Part shown: piece by piece, positions 9,093 to 17,669 of the stretch
Position numbering within the stretch: the stretch's first letter is position 1
How the letters are laid out: each line of letters starts with the position of its first letter
From: Streptomyces carpinensis
GTDB lineage: Bacteria; Actinomycetota; Actinomycetes; Streptomycetales; Streptomycetaceae
Reading direction: 5' to 3'
Assembly (NCBI RefSeq): GCF_002154505.1
Contig: NZ_MUBM01000086.1
Span: 28,323-92,322, forward strand
Length of the DNA stretch: 64,000 nt
The notes under the pieces: model-generated
The model's input: the letters and a program-made list of their open reading frames with translations, nothing else
Told to the model about the DNA's origin: nothing
The model's database searches: none
Program-made: the position numbers and the translations under genes

Positions 9093-9454
9093 GGCGACCT
9101 GCCGGGGGACTCCGTCCGGGCGACCGGCGAAGAGCGCAGGCTATCAGAAGGGGCACCGTCTCATCGACTCCCCGCGTGCGTTGAGCGCAGGAGCACCGGT
9201 CATTGGTCATAGGTCGAAGGTCGGTGGTCAATTGACCTGCCTACAAGAAGATTGGAGCCGTGGCTTGTCCTGGTTCTGACGCGGACTCCTTCTTGCGCCG
9301 GCCGCTCACCGCTCGCATCGCGACCAGCGGGCCGACCGTGCGCCGATCAGTGCCGCAGGTCCCGCGCAGCCTGGGAGCGCCGCTCCGCAGACCGAGGGCA
9401 TCGACACTGAGGTGGAGTCCGCGAGCTGGGGCAGGCAGCAGGAGGATTGCCGCA
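9093..9454. other. Gap with a short PPOX-like relic on the plus strand
   Basis: About 360 bases without an intact gene. Positions 9284-9340 on the plus strand encode FLRRPLTARIATSGPTV, which matches the N-terminus of pyridoxamine-phosphate-oxidase-like proteins (usually followed by RPVWYLW); here the homology ends at once. It may be a debris fragment of such a gene; nothing else is visible. Confidence 0.35.
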
Positions 9455-10108
9455 CTACATGAGCTCCTTCGGGCCGTAGAAGGCTGCCGCGGATCCCGTG
9501 TCCAGTGCCCAGTACCGGTCTCCGAACGACCAGTGCCACCACTCCGTGGGGTAGTTCACCAGACCCGCCGTGGCCAGGGCGGTTCCCAGAATCCGCCGGT
9601 GAACGCGAGCCTCATCGCTGATGTCGGCGGCCTGGGTGTAGCAGGCGCCCGCGCTCTCTTCCGGACTCGCGTTCAACCGGGTGCCCAGGTCGAGTTCTCG
9701 GCCTTGAGCATCGGCGAGCGTCAGATCAACGGCAGCCCCGGCGCTGTGCGGTGCGATCTCGGGCGGCGACACGTAACGGCTTGCCGCGGATCGGATCTGC
9801 CCGGCCGACCACTCGGGATGGACGGTGCTCAGTTCGGCGGCGTACTGGCCGAAATAGTGACGTTGCAGAGCCGGCGGACGGTACCCCTCGACGAAGAGCA
9901 GCCGCAGGCCGTCGGGTAGCGTCCCCTGGGCTTTCAGAAGACGCTCCAGCACGCCTTCCCGCAGATGGGCGAAGGCCCCGGAACCATCCTGCCTCCGCTC
10001 GTCGATCAGTATCCGACCGCAGCGGCGCACGTCCACGAGCCGCTCGCCGTCTTCGCGTACGGGCACAGCGGCGACCCTCGGGTCGGACATCAGGATGATC
10101 TCGCTCAT
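9455..10108 (-). CDS. VanX-type D-alanyl-D-alanine dipeptidase (peptidase M15D)
   Basis: A 217-residue zinc dipeptidase that would hydrolyse D-Ala-D-Ala or related dipeptides in the cytoplasm. All the family's catalytic residues are visible: the zinc ligands H121 and D128 in HSAGAAVDLT, E189 acting as base and H192 as third ligand in TEWWHW, and R77 in the EGYRPP motif that binds substrate carboxylate. The length is close to VanX (202). ATG 10108 is chosen because it begins just before the conserved domain; longer in-frame extensions are low-complexity. There is no vanH or vanA nearby, so a role in peptidoglycan recycling or dipeptide use is as likely as glycopeptide resistance. Confidence 0.88.
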   Translation of the reverse strand: MSEIILMSDPRVAAVPVREDGERLVDVRRCGRILIDERRQDGSGAFAHLREGVLERLLKAQGTLPDGLRLLFVEGYRPPALQRHYFGQYAAELSTVHPEWSAGQIRSAASRYVSPPEIAPHSAGAAVDLTLADAQGRELDLGTRLNASPEESAGACYTQAADISDEARVHRRILGTALATAGLVNYPTEWWHWSFGDRYWALDTGSAAAFYGPKELM

Positions 10109-11147
10109 AACTGGCTCCGACGAAGGCCGTTTGATCGTGTGAGCGCAGTCTGCTGCGTCGTAGGCGTGTTCGTGGGGAAGAGACAGCCGAAGCCGTGGAT
10201 GTGTCGGACGACCCGTGGCCGCTGATCGAGCCGCCCCTGCCGGAGCCTGGATCCAAACTGGTGGGAGGCTCACCAAGGGTTGCTGGACAGGTGCGCTCTG
10301 TCCGGGAACCCGTTCGCGCTGCAGGTCGCCATTCAGCGGGAGCACCCGGCCCAGGGGCTGGGCTTCGGCTCGGCATGACCCGCTGGCGGCGCCTTGTGTC
10401 CTGGAAGGTGACCTGTGTCCGGACCCGGCTGCGTACGGTGCTGCTGAGAGGGTGCTGGGTCGAAGACGGAAGCTGATGATCGACTCCTCCCGTGGCAGGG
10501 GAGGCTCGGCCGGCTCCAGAGTGAGTCCAGCCTGGTCGGCCCCGGACATCGGGACACGAGCACCACCTCTTCGCCGAGGGGCGGGGTATGCCGCTGACGG
10601 TGTCACTGGCCGGCGGATACCTGCTTCGCCGAAAGTGAGGAGCGCGCAGCTCCGCCGGACCAGGCGTTGGCCCCCGCGTGGCCCGCCGCCTAGGATCGGC
10701 GGACCGACGCCTCGGAGGACGTCCACGCGGGGTAAACGGAACGTACGCCTCCGCCCGGCCGTATCGGAAGCCCCGCAGCTGTGTGTCGTGGCTCACGTCG
10801 GCGCGGTCGGGTCGCGTACCTCGGGTAGAGGACGACACGAGCAGCCACGCACCCGGCCTGCAGGAACGGCCTGTGCCCCATCCGGCGGGGGCGGCCGGCG
10901 TGCCCGAGGCCGTGTCCGGCGGCCGCCGGGCACGCTCGCGCCGGCCGGCGCACTGCTCCGGGCCCCGCGTACGCCGACGGTGCGCGGCTCTGTTCCCGAT
11001 GCGGCTCCTGCGCGCCGCATGGCCTGCGCCGACTCGCTGCGAGAGAGGCTGGGAGAGAGCCGTACGATGGGCGCTCGCCCACATCCGGCGCCGGTACGGA
11101 CGTGGCGTTCCGGGCGTACGTTGCGCGACATCACCCGAGGGGGACCC
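10109..11147. other. Long gap with a small IS5-type transposase relic
   Basis: About 1 kb without a supported gene. Positions 10195-10245 on the plus strand read DVSDDPWPLIEPPLPEPGSK, resembling the first residues of IS5-family transposases (VSDxLWxLIEPLLPxP), with no continuation. The rest gives only high-GC frames without domain or codon signal; long frames on both strands here contain no recognisable family. Confidence 0.4.
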
Positions 11148-11369
11148 ATGGCTCGCAAGAAGATCGAACACGCCGCGCCGAAGAAGCAGTTCATGACCCT
11201 CGACGAACTCGCCGTGTTCGTGCAGGACGCCATGCGCTCCGGCGCGCAGGGCGATGAGATCGTCATGGCCACCGTGTCCATCGGCGGCAAGCTGCAGAAG
11301 CTCGGCGTCGACGTCGAGCTCCGCCCGGCCGTCACCGACCAGCCACCGGCCGTACGGCTCGACAAGTGA
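11148..11369 (+). CDS. Small conserved hypothetical protein
   Basis: A 73-residue protein starting at ATG 11148, preceded by a GAGGGGGA ribosome binding site 5 to 6 bases upstream. The N-terminus is basic (MARKKIEHAAPKKQF) and the rest is a compact alpha/beta unit (MTLDELAVFVQDAMRSGAQG, VSIGGKLQKLGVDVEL). It looks like a conserved Streptomyces family of unknown function. No signal or membrane segment. Isolated at the end of a gene-poor stretch. Confidence 0.7.
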   Translation: MARKKIEHAAPKKQFMTLDELAVFVQDAMRSGAQGDEIVMATVSIGGKLQKLGVDVELRPAVTDQPPAVRLDK

Positions 11370-11455
11370 CGCAGGGATCGTCACCCGCCCACTGGAAGGC
11401 CCGGTCAGTCATGCCGCTGGCCGGTGGTTCCTTGCTCGCACGTCGCGTACTCGGG

Positions 11456-11983
11456 CTACCTGTAGAAGACGGCCACACCTCCATGGTGCGAGCAGGCTCC
11501 CTGATGGTGGGCGGCGTACGAGTAGGTGCCGTCATTGCACAGAGCGGTGGCGCCGTTACCGGCACTGCTGGAGCCGCCCGAGCCGCTGGAGCCCCCACTC
11601 CCGGAGCTGGAACCACCCGACGAGCTCGAGTCACTGCTCCCGGATGACCCGCCGGAGGAGCTGTCGCTGCTTCCCGAGCCTGCGCCGGCGGCCCGCGCGG
11701 TGACGGTCACCTTCACCTTGACCGTCTTCGTCGCCGTCACGGTCGGGGCCGGCTCCGGCGTAGCCATCTGAGTGGCCGTCGCCGTGGCTGTAGCAGTGAC
11801 CGTGGCGGTCGGCTGCACCTTGGCAGCCGCAGCCTTCGCGTCGTTCCCGTCGTCCTGCCCGCCGGCACCGGCACCGATGCCGAGGAAGAAGGCGAGGCCT
11901 ATGGCGGGCAGCACGTACCGCTTCCGCGCCCACTTGGGAGCAGGCGAGGCAGGCTGCGGCGGCATGGTGAATGGATTGGTCAT
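11456..11983 (-). CDS. Membrane-anchored DUF3761 protein with Ser/Gly linker
   Basis: A 175-residue protein with four parts: a short Pro-rich cytoplasmic tail, one N-terminal membrane anchor (YVLPAIGLAFFLGIGAGAG, about residues 27-45), a long Thr/Val then Ser/Gly low-complexity linker (to about residue 143), and a small C-terminal domain of about 30 residues (NGATALCNDGTYSYAAHHQG..CSHHGGV) that matches DUF3761, a small cysteine-paired extracellular domain. It should sit on the outer face of the membrane. ATG 11983 follows a run of seven G residues that serves as ribosome binding site. Function unknown. The linker repeats make internal frames unreliable. Confidence 0.85.
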   Translation of the reverse strand: MTNPFTMPPQPASPAPKWARKRYVLPAIGLAFFLGIGAGAGGQDDGNDAKAAAAKVQPTATVTATATATATQMATPEPAPTVTATKTVKVKVTVTARAAGAGSGSSDSSSGGSSGSSDSSSSGGSSSGSGGSSGSGGSSSAGNGATALCNDGTYSYAAHHQGACSHHGGVAVFYR

Positions 11984-12187
11984 GTGTCCCCCCGGGATGT
12001 ATCGACAGCGTTGAAGGTAGCGCCAGTTGTGAAGATGATGTGCTGTTTTGGTGCAGCAGTCATCTACTTGTGATCTGCCGAACAGGATCCAAGTGTCCGA
12101 GAGCCTCAGCGCTTCGACGACGTGACGGTCGGAGCTGAGTTCACCAGGGCCTGTCACGGCGGATCATGTGACTACTAGGCTGCGACG

Positions 12188-12961
12188 ATGGAACGTGTTA
12201 CCGATGTGCCCGAGAGCTTCGATCGGTCCGCGGATCTGGTCCAGGCGAACGACTACGACAGCTTCGCCGAGGCGTACTCGGCGGAGAACGAGAACAACCT
12301 CGTGAACGCGTACTACGCGCGGCCCGCGATGTTGGCCCTCGCCGGAGACGTGGCCGGCCGTCGGATCCTGGACGCCGGCTGCGGCTCAGGCCCCCTGTCC
12401 GCTGCACTGCGCGACCGCGGTGCCGTCGTCACCGGCATCGACGCCAGCGCCGGGATGCTGGCGTTGGCCAGGCGGCGGCTCGGTGACGACGTGGCCCTGC
12501 ACGTGGTCGACCTGAGCGACCGCCTGCCGTTCGCCGACGGTGCGTTCGACGACGTGGTCGCGTCGTTGGTCCTGCACTACCTGGAGGATTGGGGGCCGAC
12601 GCTGGCCGAGTTGCGGCGAGTGCTCAGGCCCGGCGGCCGGCTGATCGCTTCGGTGGACCACCCATTCGTGGCCTACACGATCCAGGATCCTCGGCCCGAC
12701 TACTTTGCGACCACCAGCTATACCTTCGACTGGACGTTCAACGGGAAGTCCTTCCCGATGAGGTTCTGGCGCAGGCCGGTGCACGCGATGATCGATGCCT
12801 TCACCACCGCCGGCTTCCGCCTCTCCGGCATCAGCGAGCCGCAGCCCGACCCGGCCGCGCGTGAACTGTTCCCGGACGGCTTCCATGACCTTTCGACCAG
12901 ACCCAACTTCCTGTTCTTCGTCGTCGAGGTACCGCCATCGGCTGCCGACTCGGACGACTAG
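12188..12961 (+). CDS. Class I SAM-dependent methyltransferase
   Basis: A 257-residue methyltransferase. Motif I is [12 protein letters not shown] (residues 60-71), then [33 protein letters not shown] and [19 protein letters not shown] with the post-motif III region. The C-terminal part ([34 protein letters not shown]) fits small-molecule/UbiE-like methyltransferases. It is the third such enzyme in the first 13 kb, but the three differ enough that they are not tandem copies. Substrate not readable. Convergent with the degraded DinB gene. Confidence 0.85.
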   Translation: MERVTDVPESFDRSADLVQANDYDSFAEAYSAENENNLVNAYYARPAMLALAGDVAGRRILDAGCGSGPLSAALRDRGAVVTGIDASAGMLALARRRLGDDVALHVVDLSDRLPFADGAFDDVVASLVLHYLEDWGPTLAELRRVLRPGGRLIASVDHPFVAYTIQDPRPDYFATTSYTFDWTFNGKSFPMRFWRRPVHAMIDAFTTAGFRLSGISEPQPDPAARELFPDGFHDLSTRPNFLFFVVEVPPSAADSDD

Positions 12962-13127
12962 GACTGGTCAAGCCGATCGTGTTCGGAGCCAGAAGGTGAG
13001 GGCCTGGCCGTCCGCCGCATGAGCCTTTGCGCAGGCGGCGGTCTGGCTGTCGGTCTTCTCCGGGATCGTGTGCCGGCTGCCCCGGCGTCGCAGGCACTTG
13101 CGGCAGGGCCCGTTTCACGAGGTTTCC

Positions 13128-13479
13128 CACGGGCCGGGTGTCTGGCGATCAGTCCCGTGGGTGGTCGTCCGTTCCCGTCCAGAAGTTCGCGCACGATGTC
13201 CATGTGCCCGACGTGCCGTGCGGTTTCTTCGATCATGTGAATGAGTGTCCAGCGCAGGGACACGGATTCGCCATGCCATGCGGTGCCCAGACTGTCGATC
13301 TCCAACTCGTCGATCACTTTGTCGGACGCGGCACGAGCCCGGGCATAGAACGCGACGATGTCCTCGGCCGTCTCCGAGGGTGTCGGGCGCGGTGTCCAGG
13401 GCGTTGGGGTTGCCGGCGAAGGGAGATCATGGTCGGCGATGCGGGTACGGACGGTCTCGACGAACTCGTCATCCGCCAT
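13128..13479 (-). pseudogene. DinB/DUF664-like protein, truncated
   Basis: The minus-strand frame from ATG 13479 encodes a region like the second half of DUF664 (DinB superfamily) four-helix proteins: [20 protein letters not shown], then [20 protein letters not shown] with the His pattern used for metal binding, and [10 protein letters not shown]. The first helices of the domain are absent, and after PPTG the frame runs on into non-conserved sequence to 12958. Because both ends are abnormal it is called a remnant. Genes of this family often act as thiol-dependent or mycothiol-linked enzymes, but this copy is unlikely to work. Confidence 0.6.
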
Positions 13480-13670
13480 GGCCCGCCGTCCCCAGCCGGC
13501 CTGGTTCCAGTAGTGGCATACGGGGCGAAGCTCCCCGGATACCTGAGCACTCGTCGATACGCGTCGCGGCCGTCGGCGACGACGGCCGTACGCGTGTAGA
13601 GGAACGGCCGGAAAGGCCCCGGTTGTGGGGAGTCTCCCCGACAGCAAGTGCCGAGAGGGCGCCGGGCCGC

Positions 13671-15050
13671 TCAGGCGGACAGGTAGGAGAAGAAGAGACC
13701 CTGCGGGTCGTACTCCGCCCGCAGGGATTGCAGGCGCTCCCAATCGGCAGTCGTGAACGATCGCCGGGCACGGGACGGGTCGGCGGTCAGGTCCGCTTCG
13801 GCGATGTAGTGACCGGTTCCGAACGGCTCCACCGCGCGCATGGCATCCCGCAGCCAGTGCACGTTGACGTCATCATGGGCGGGATCGGTCCAGACGGCGT
13901 AGGGCACGACATAGCTCTCACCGAGCACGGAGAACGCCATGTTCCGCAGCAACGCGTCCTCCCGCGAGACCGGTGAGACGGGCGCCAGCACGACGGACTT
14001 CCCGGAGGGCGCTTTGGCGAACGCGTCGCCCAGCTTCGTCAGGAGCGAAGCGTAGTTCTCGTGCGACCACAGCGTGTCGGCCGCGTAGCGGTGCTTTTCG
14101 GGCCACAGGCCCATCGAGGTGTCATAGAGAACGGCAAGAGATGCCGGCTCGTCGAGTCGCCTGGAAAGCGGTCGTTCGGGGAGGGGGCGGCTCCGCAGCG
14201 GATGCAGGGCGTCAACGGCTTCGGTGTGCGAGTTCGCGAACGCGGTGGCGGTGACGACGACGACCTTGAACCCCGGCCCATCCGTCACACCTGACGCTTC
14301 CTGCGTGGCCAGCAGGAAGGACAGTTCCACGTTCGCAGGCAGTTCACGCGCCGTCTCGGTGGCCCAGTCGGCTACGGGGCCGACTGCCGCCAGGGGAAAG
14401 ACGTAGGAGGTCCCGGCAAGGGCGGTCGGGCGCGGCTGCAGACGGAGACGGAAGCGGGTGACGACGGCGAAGAAGCCGGGCCCGGCTCCCCGTGCCGCCC
14501 AGAGCAGGCCGGGATTCTCTTCTTCGGTGCACCTGAGCACTTCACCGCCGGCAGTCACAGCGGTGATCGCCAGTACGCTCGCGCAGCCCACTCCCCACAG
14601 ACCGGAGTTCCAGCCGAGGCCGCCGCTGAGGAGGTAGCCGCCCAGCGCGACGGTAGGGCAGTGTCCTGCCGGAAAGGCGAGATCGTGCCGGGCCAGCTCC
14701 CTCGCGAATCTGCTGCCGATGACACCTGGTTGCACGGTCGCCGTCGCCGACTCGGCGTCGATCTCCCACCGATCGAGGCCTGAGAGGTCGAGGAGTATGC
14801 CTCCGTCCCGTAGTGGTGAACCGCACCAGCTGTGTCCACCCGCGCGTACGGCGACTTGCAGTCCGCGGGACACGGCCAGCTTCAGGACCTCCTGAACATC
14901 CCGCTCGCAGGCGGCTCGGACGATCACATCGGGGTACCGGTCCGGCTTGAGTTCGTTCCAGAGTGCGCGCACACGGGCGGTCTGGTAGTCCGCGTCGCCC
15001 CTGCGGAGGAGCGGGCCCTCGATCCCTGAGCGCCAACTGTGTTCGCTCAT
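13671..15050 (-). CDS. FAD-linked oxidase of the berberine-bridge (BBE) type
   Basis: A 459-residue flavoprotein oxidase. The FAD_binding_4 domain spans about residues 38-175 with [12 protein letters not shown], and the BBE C-terminal motif is at the end ([11 protein letters not shown] in place of the usual DPxxxFxxxQ). Two covalent FAD attachment residues seem to be present: H73 in GGHSW and C131 in [18 protein letters not shown], the pattern of bicovalent flavoprotein oxidases. A GAGGAGG ribosome binding site precedes ATG 15050. There is no Sec signal, unlike many family members. The substrate may be a carbohydrate or a natural-product intermediate. It may be co-transcribed with the tandem ABM gene upstream (39-base gap). 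Confidence 0.87.
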   Translation of the reverse strand: MSEHSWRSGIEGPLLRRGDADYQTARVRALWNELKPDRYPDVIVRAACERDVQEVLKLAVSRGLQVAVRAGGHSWCGSPLRDGGILLDLSGLDRWEIDAESATATVQPGVIGSRFARELARHDLAFPAGHCPTVALGGYLLSGGLGWNSGLWGVGCASVLAITAVTAGGEVLRCTEEENPGLLWAARGAGPGFFAVVTRFRLRLQPRPTALAGTSYVFPLAAVGPVADWATETARELPANVELSFLLATQEASGVTDGPGFKVVVVTATAFANSHTEAVDALHPLRSRPLPERPLSRRLDEPASLAVLYDTSMGLWPEKHRYAADTLWSHENYASLLTKLGDAFAKAPSGKSVVLAPVSPVSREDALLRNMAFSVLGESYVVPYAVWTDPAHDDVNVHWLRDAMRAVEPFGTGHYIAEADLTADPSRARRSFTTADWERLQSLRAEYDPQGLFFSYLSA

Positions 15051-15089
15051 GACGGCCTCCTCGTCGTGAGCATCTGCTGGGGCCGGCCG

Positions 15090-16085
15090 TCAGCCGGTGG
15101 TCAAGCCGAAGACCACGATGAACGCCAGCCAGCAGATCGCCACGACTGCGGCACCTGCCACGTCGATGCGGAATGATCGCGCCTGGCCGGGCATCAGCCA
15201 GAAGGCGAGGGCTCTGTTCACCAATGGCATCAGCAGCCACGTCAGAATGCACACACTCAACACGTTCGAGATGAACAAGGCGAGATATCCGGGCAGGCCA
15301 AGAGCATCAAGTTGGGGACTCACCGCAAGGTTGAGGATCTCGACGGTGGGATAGAGGGCCAGCACCACGGACATGGCCTGCTTCCAGTTGGGCGGAACAC
15401 CCTCTTCCGTGCCCTGCTCGAAGCGGAACCAACTGCCGAACGCGGAGCCGACCTTGCGCACGTCGTAGGAGACGAAGGTGCCTCGGCCTTCGTCGAGGAG
15501 CTTGCGACGAGTGCTGGACTCGAGCCACTTGTCCAAATGATGGCGGGTGTCGAAGCGGAAGACGGTGACCCACCTGTCCTGTACGCCCTTCACGGGCCGG
15601 AACAACTCCGAGCCCATGAAGCCGGGGAACTTCCGTTGAGCTGACAGGATCTTCTCCTGCCAGCTCACGAACGCATGCTCCTGGTCGGCTTGCACGTCGT
15701 GCGAGATCACCGCGGTGACGGCGTCATGGACCGGCGTGCCACCCGCCAGAACTTCCTGTGTGGGGGCCTCCTCGAACAGATCTCGTGCCTGTTCGAGGAG
15801 TTCACGGCGTGTATCGGAGTCCATCCACGCGGTCAGCTGATCCAGATGGGAGAAGCGGAAGACAACGACCCACTCGTTACCTTCGACGGATGGCGGAGGG
15901 TACTGCTCCGTGCCCTCGAACCCGTCGAATTCGCCTGCGACCTCGTTGGTCCGATCCTGCCAGTGCCGGTAGTCGTCTTCACACCCGGGACGGACCTTCT
16001 GCGAGATCACGACGGTCGCGCTGTCATCGGGGGAGCCATGAGTTGCACGAGGACTCACGACTCCTAGAGTAGATAGAAACCTCAT
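15090..16085 (-). CDS. Tandem antibiotic-biosynthesis-monooxygenase (ABM) domain protein with C-terminal membrane segments
   Basis: A 331-residue protein with two ferredoxin-like ABM domains in tandem (about residues 22-118 and 119-210): each has VISxxVxxxxExxxxxWQ, a conserved FxGFxGxE strand, WVxVFRF and WxxSxTRRxLL. A third part, about residues 240-331, has three hydrophobic segments (YLALFISNVLSVCILTWLLM and others). This layout, ABM repeats anchored to the membrane, is known in actinobacteria but not functionally defined; similar proteins cluster with heme or quinone oxidation. ATG 16085 is used, but a GTG at 16058 would widen the otherwise very short (36 base) divergent gap. Confidence 0.8.
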   Translation of the reverse strand: MRFLSTLGVVSPRATHGSPDDSATVVISQKVRPGCEDDYRHWQDRTNEVAGEFDGFEGTEQYPPPSVEGNEWVVVFRFSHLDQLTAWMDSDTRRELLEQARDLFEEAPTQEVLAGGTPVHDAVTAVISHDVQADQEHAFVSWQEKILSAQRKFPGFMGSELFRPVKGVQDRWVTVFRFDTRHHLDKWLESSTRRKLLDEGRGTFVSYDVRKVGSAFGSWFRFEQGTEEGVPPNWKQAMSVVLALYPTVEILNLAVSPQLDALGLPGYLALFISNVLSVCILTWLLMPLVNRALAFWLMPGQARSFRIDVAGAAVVAICWLAFIVVFGLTTG

Positions 16086-16121
16086 ACGCCGCAAAAGTAA
16101 CGTTGGATCGGAGGCGCCGAG

Positions 16122-16688
16122 ATGGGACACAGGGAGTACCTGGCCGAAGCGGCGCAATTGGCCACCGAATCGGTCGAGAACGGCTGGGGAGGCCCATTCG
16201 GCGCGTTGATCACCCACGATGGTGAGGTGATCGCTCGCGGCCAGAACCGCGTGCTGCTCACGGCGGACCCCACCGCGCATGGCGAGGTGGAAGCGATACG
16301 CAAGGCCATTCAGTACCTCAACCCGGATGCTCCCACGGTCTCGGAAGAGCACCAGAACGAGTACACACTGGAGTTGGTGCCCCGTCCCGAAGGGTCCCCG
16401 GACATCTTGCCGGAGCGTGCCCGCATGCTCCAGGGATGCTCGATCTACACCAGCGGCGCGCCCTGTCCCATGTGCATGAGCGCTATCTACTGGGCGCGAA
16501 TGGACGCCGTCTACTACAGCTGTGACTGGAAGGCCACCCAGGAGATCGGGTTCAGCGACGACTTCCAGTACGAGGACTTCCAGCGGCCTCCGGACCAGCG
16601 GAGCATCAGCATCAAGCAGATGTACCCCGAGTTGGGCGCACAGGCATACCAGGCGTGGCAGGACAAGCCGAACCACCATCCGTACTGA
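16122..16688 (+). CDS. Nucleoside/tRNA-type deaminase (cytidine deaminase-like fold)
   Basis: A 188-residue zinc deaminase resembling guanine deaminases and TadA-like proteins. The zinc site is visible as H53-G54-E55 in TAHGEVEAIR (most relatives have HAE) and C115/C118 in APCPMCMSAIYWA. A 30-residue insertion between the two motifs, about residues 68-102, is unlike canonical TadA, and the C-terminus (EDFQRPPDQRSISIKQMYPE) is closer to guanine/cytosine-type deaminases. ATG 16122 is preceded by GGAGGC within 10 bases. Divergent from the ABM-domain gene. The substrate is uncertain. Confidence 0.85.
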   Translation: MGHREYLAEAAQLATESVENGWGGPFGALITHDGEVIARGQNRVLLTADPTAHGEVEAIRKAIQYLNPDAPTVSEEHQNEYTLELVPRPEGSPDILPERARMLQGCSIYTSGAPCPMCMSAIYWARMDAVYYSCDWKATQEIGFSDDFQYEDFQRPPDQRSISIKQMYPELGAQAYQAWQDKPNHHPY

Positions 16689-16959
16689 CGGTCACTGACT
16701 CGGTACGCGGAACTCCGGCTCGGGGGTGCCCGGTCGTGTGACGGCGCGGACCTCCAAGGGCGGACACGCACGGATGCATTTACGGCCTGTCCGATGGGGC
16801 ACGTGACCGCCGAGCCTCGCAACTCGCATGAGCCGGTGGCCACTTCACGGGCATCGTCCACCTACGTCTCGTGGGCGCGGCGGAGGTACAGGGTGGAAGG
16901 CGCGACCGGCAGGGCGAGGGGCTCTTGCGGTGTGCTGGCGGCGGGGGGGCGTCCGCCCT

Positions 16960-17562
16960 TCAGGGCCGGAAGATCCGGTCCAGTTGGTAGTGGAGGACGG
17001 CCGTGGCGGATTCGGCGTCACGCTGGCCCACCAGGACGCTGGTGCCGAGCCCTGCGGACATGGCCAGCAAGCCGACCGCTTCGGCGTGAGGGTCCGTACC
17101 TGGCCGGAGTAGTCCGGCGTCCGCCGCCTGCTGCAGCAGCCCGGTGAGGGTGATCTCGGCGGCGTCCGGATCCTTGATGAAGGGCTGGGCCGCGAGGGTC
17201 TCGTCGGTCACCGACAGCACGGCGTACGAGGTGTAGAGGTGATGGAACAGGCGGCTCTCCTCGTCGACCGGCAGGGCTGCCATCAGCAGCGCCTCGATCA
17301 CCGCGCGCGGCCCGGGGCTGTCACCGGCGGCGCGGACCCGGGCGGTCACTCGTTCCCCGAACCTGCCGGCCAGATGCCGCAGTCCGAAGAGGAGCAGCTT
17401 CTCCTTGGACTCGAAGTAGTACTGCACCAGCCGCAGTGAGACGCCGGCCTCGGCCGCCACGTCGCGCATCCCCACAGCGTGCAGCCCGAGCCGTCCGGCG
17501 GCCCGGACGAGGGCCTGCGCGATCTCGGTGCGCCGCTCCGCGTGATCCACCCGCTTGGGCAT
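16960..17562 (-). CDS. TetR/AcrR family transcriptional regulator
   Basis: A 200-residue repressor. The N-terminal helix-turn-helix covers about residues 12-58, with MRDVAAEAGVSLRLVQYYF as recognition region and SKEKLLLFGLRHLAGRF after it. The C-terminal ligand domain is of the TetR_C_6 (BetI-like) sort: RLFHHLYTSYAVLSVTD and GTDPHAEAVGLLAMSAGLGTSVL. The start at 17562 gives the standard length and excludes an upstream low-complexity extension. It diverges from the alpha/beta hydrolase gene across a 38-bp near-palindrome that is very probably its operator, so it should control both. The ligand is unknown. Confidence 0.88.
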   Translation of the reverse strand: MPKRVDHAERRTEIAQALVRAAGRLGLHAVGMRDVAAEAGVSLRLVQYYFESKEKLLLFGLRHLAGRFGERVTARVRAAGDSPGPRAVIEALLMAALPVDEESRLFHHLYTSYAVLSVTDETLAAQPFIKDPDAAEITLTGLLQQAADAGLLRPGTDPHAEAVGLLAMSAGLGTSVLVGQRDAESATAVLHYQLDRIFRP

Positions 17563-17604
17563 GGTTCGACTCTCCGCTCTTCGGATCGTGCCTCCGATTT
17601 TTGA

Positions 17605-17642
17605 TGATACAGCCGTACCATGTTCGTGGTACGTTCGTATCA
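17605..17642. promoter_or_regulatory. Operator of the TetR regulator
   Basis: A 38-bp interrupted palindrome between the divergent genes: TGATAC (17605) then AGC, CGTACCA, six centre bases, TGGTACG, TTC, and GTATCA ending at 17642. The arms pair perfectly at 13 of 16 positions. It lies 43 bases from the TetR start and 28 from the hydrolase start, the usual position for an autoregulatory TetR site. Confidence 0.8.
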
Positions 17643-17669
17643 CAATGACCGACTGCCCAGGAGGTGGCC

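Noticed and set aside
10215..11369. Plus-strand frame upstream of and including the 73-residue gene
   Set aside because: Only the last 73 codons, after the ATG at 11148 with a ribosome binding site, look protein-like.
9726..11384. Frame of 552 codons on the minus strand spanning the gene-poor region
   Set aside because: Rich in Arg, Pro and Ser, no motif, and overlaps the VanX gene in another frame; high GC makes long random frames common.
11526..11771. Simple repeats rich in Ser/Gly codons taken as a possible repeat array or CRISPR
   Set aside because: These are codon repeats of the Ser/Gly linker in the DUF3761 protein, with no regular spacer structure.
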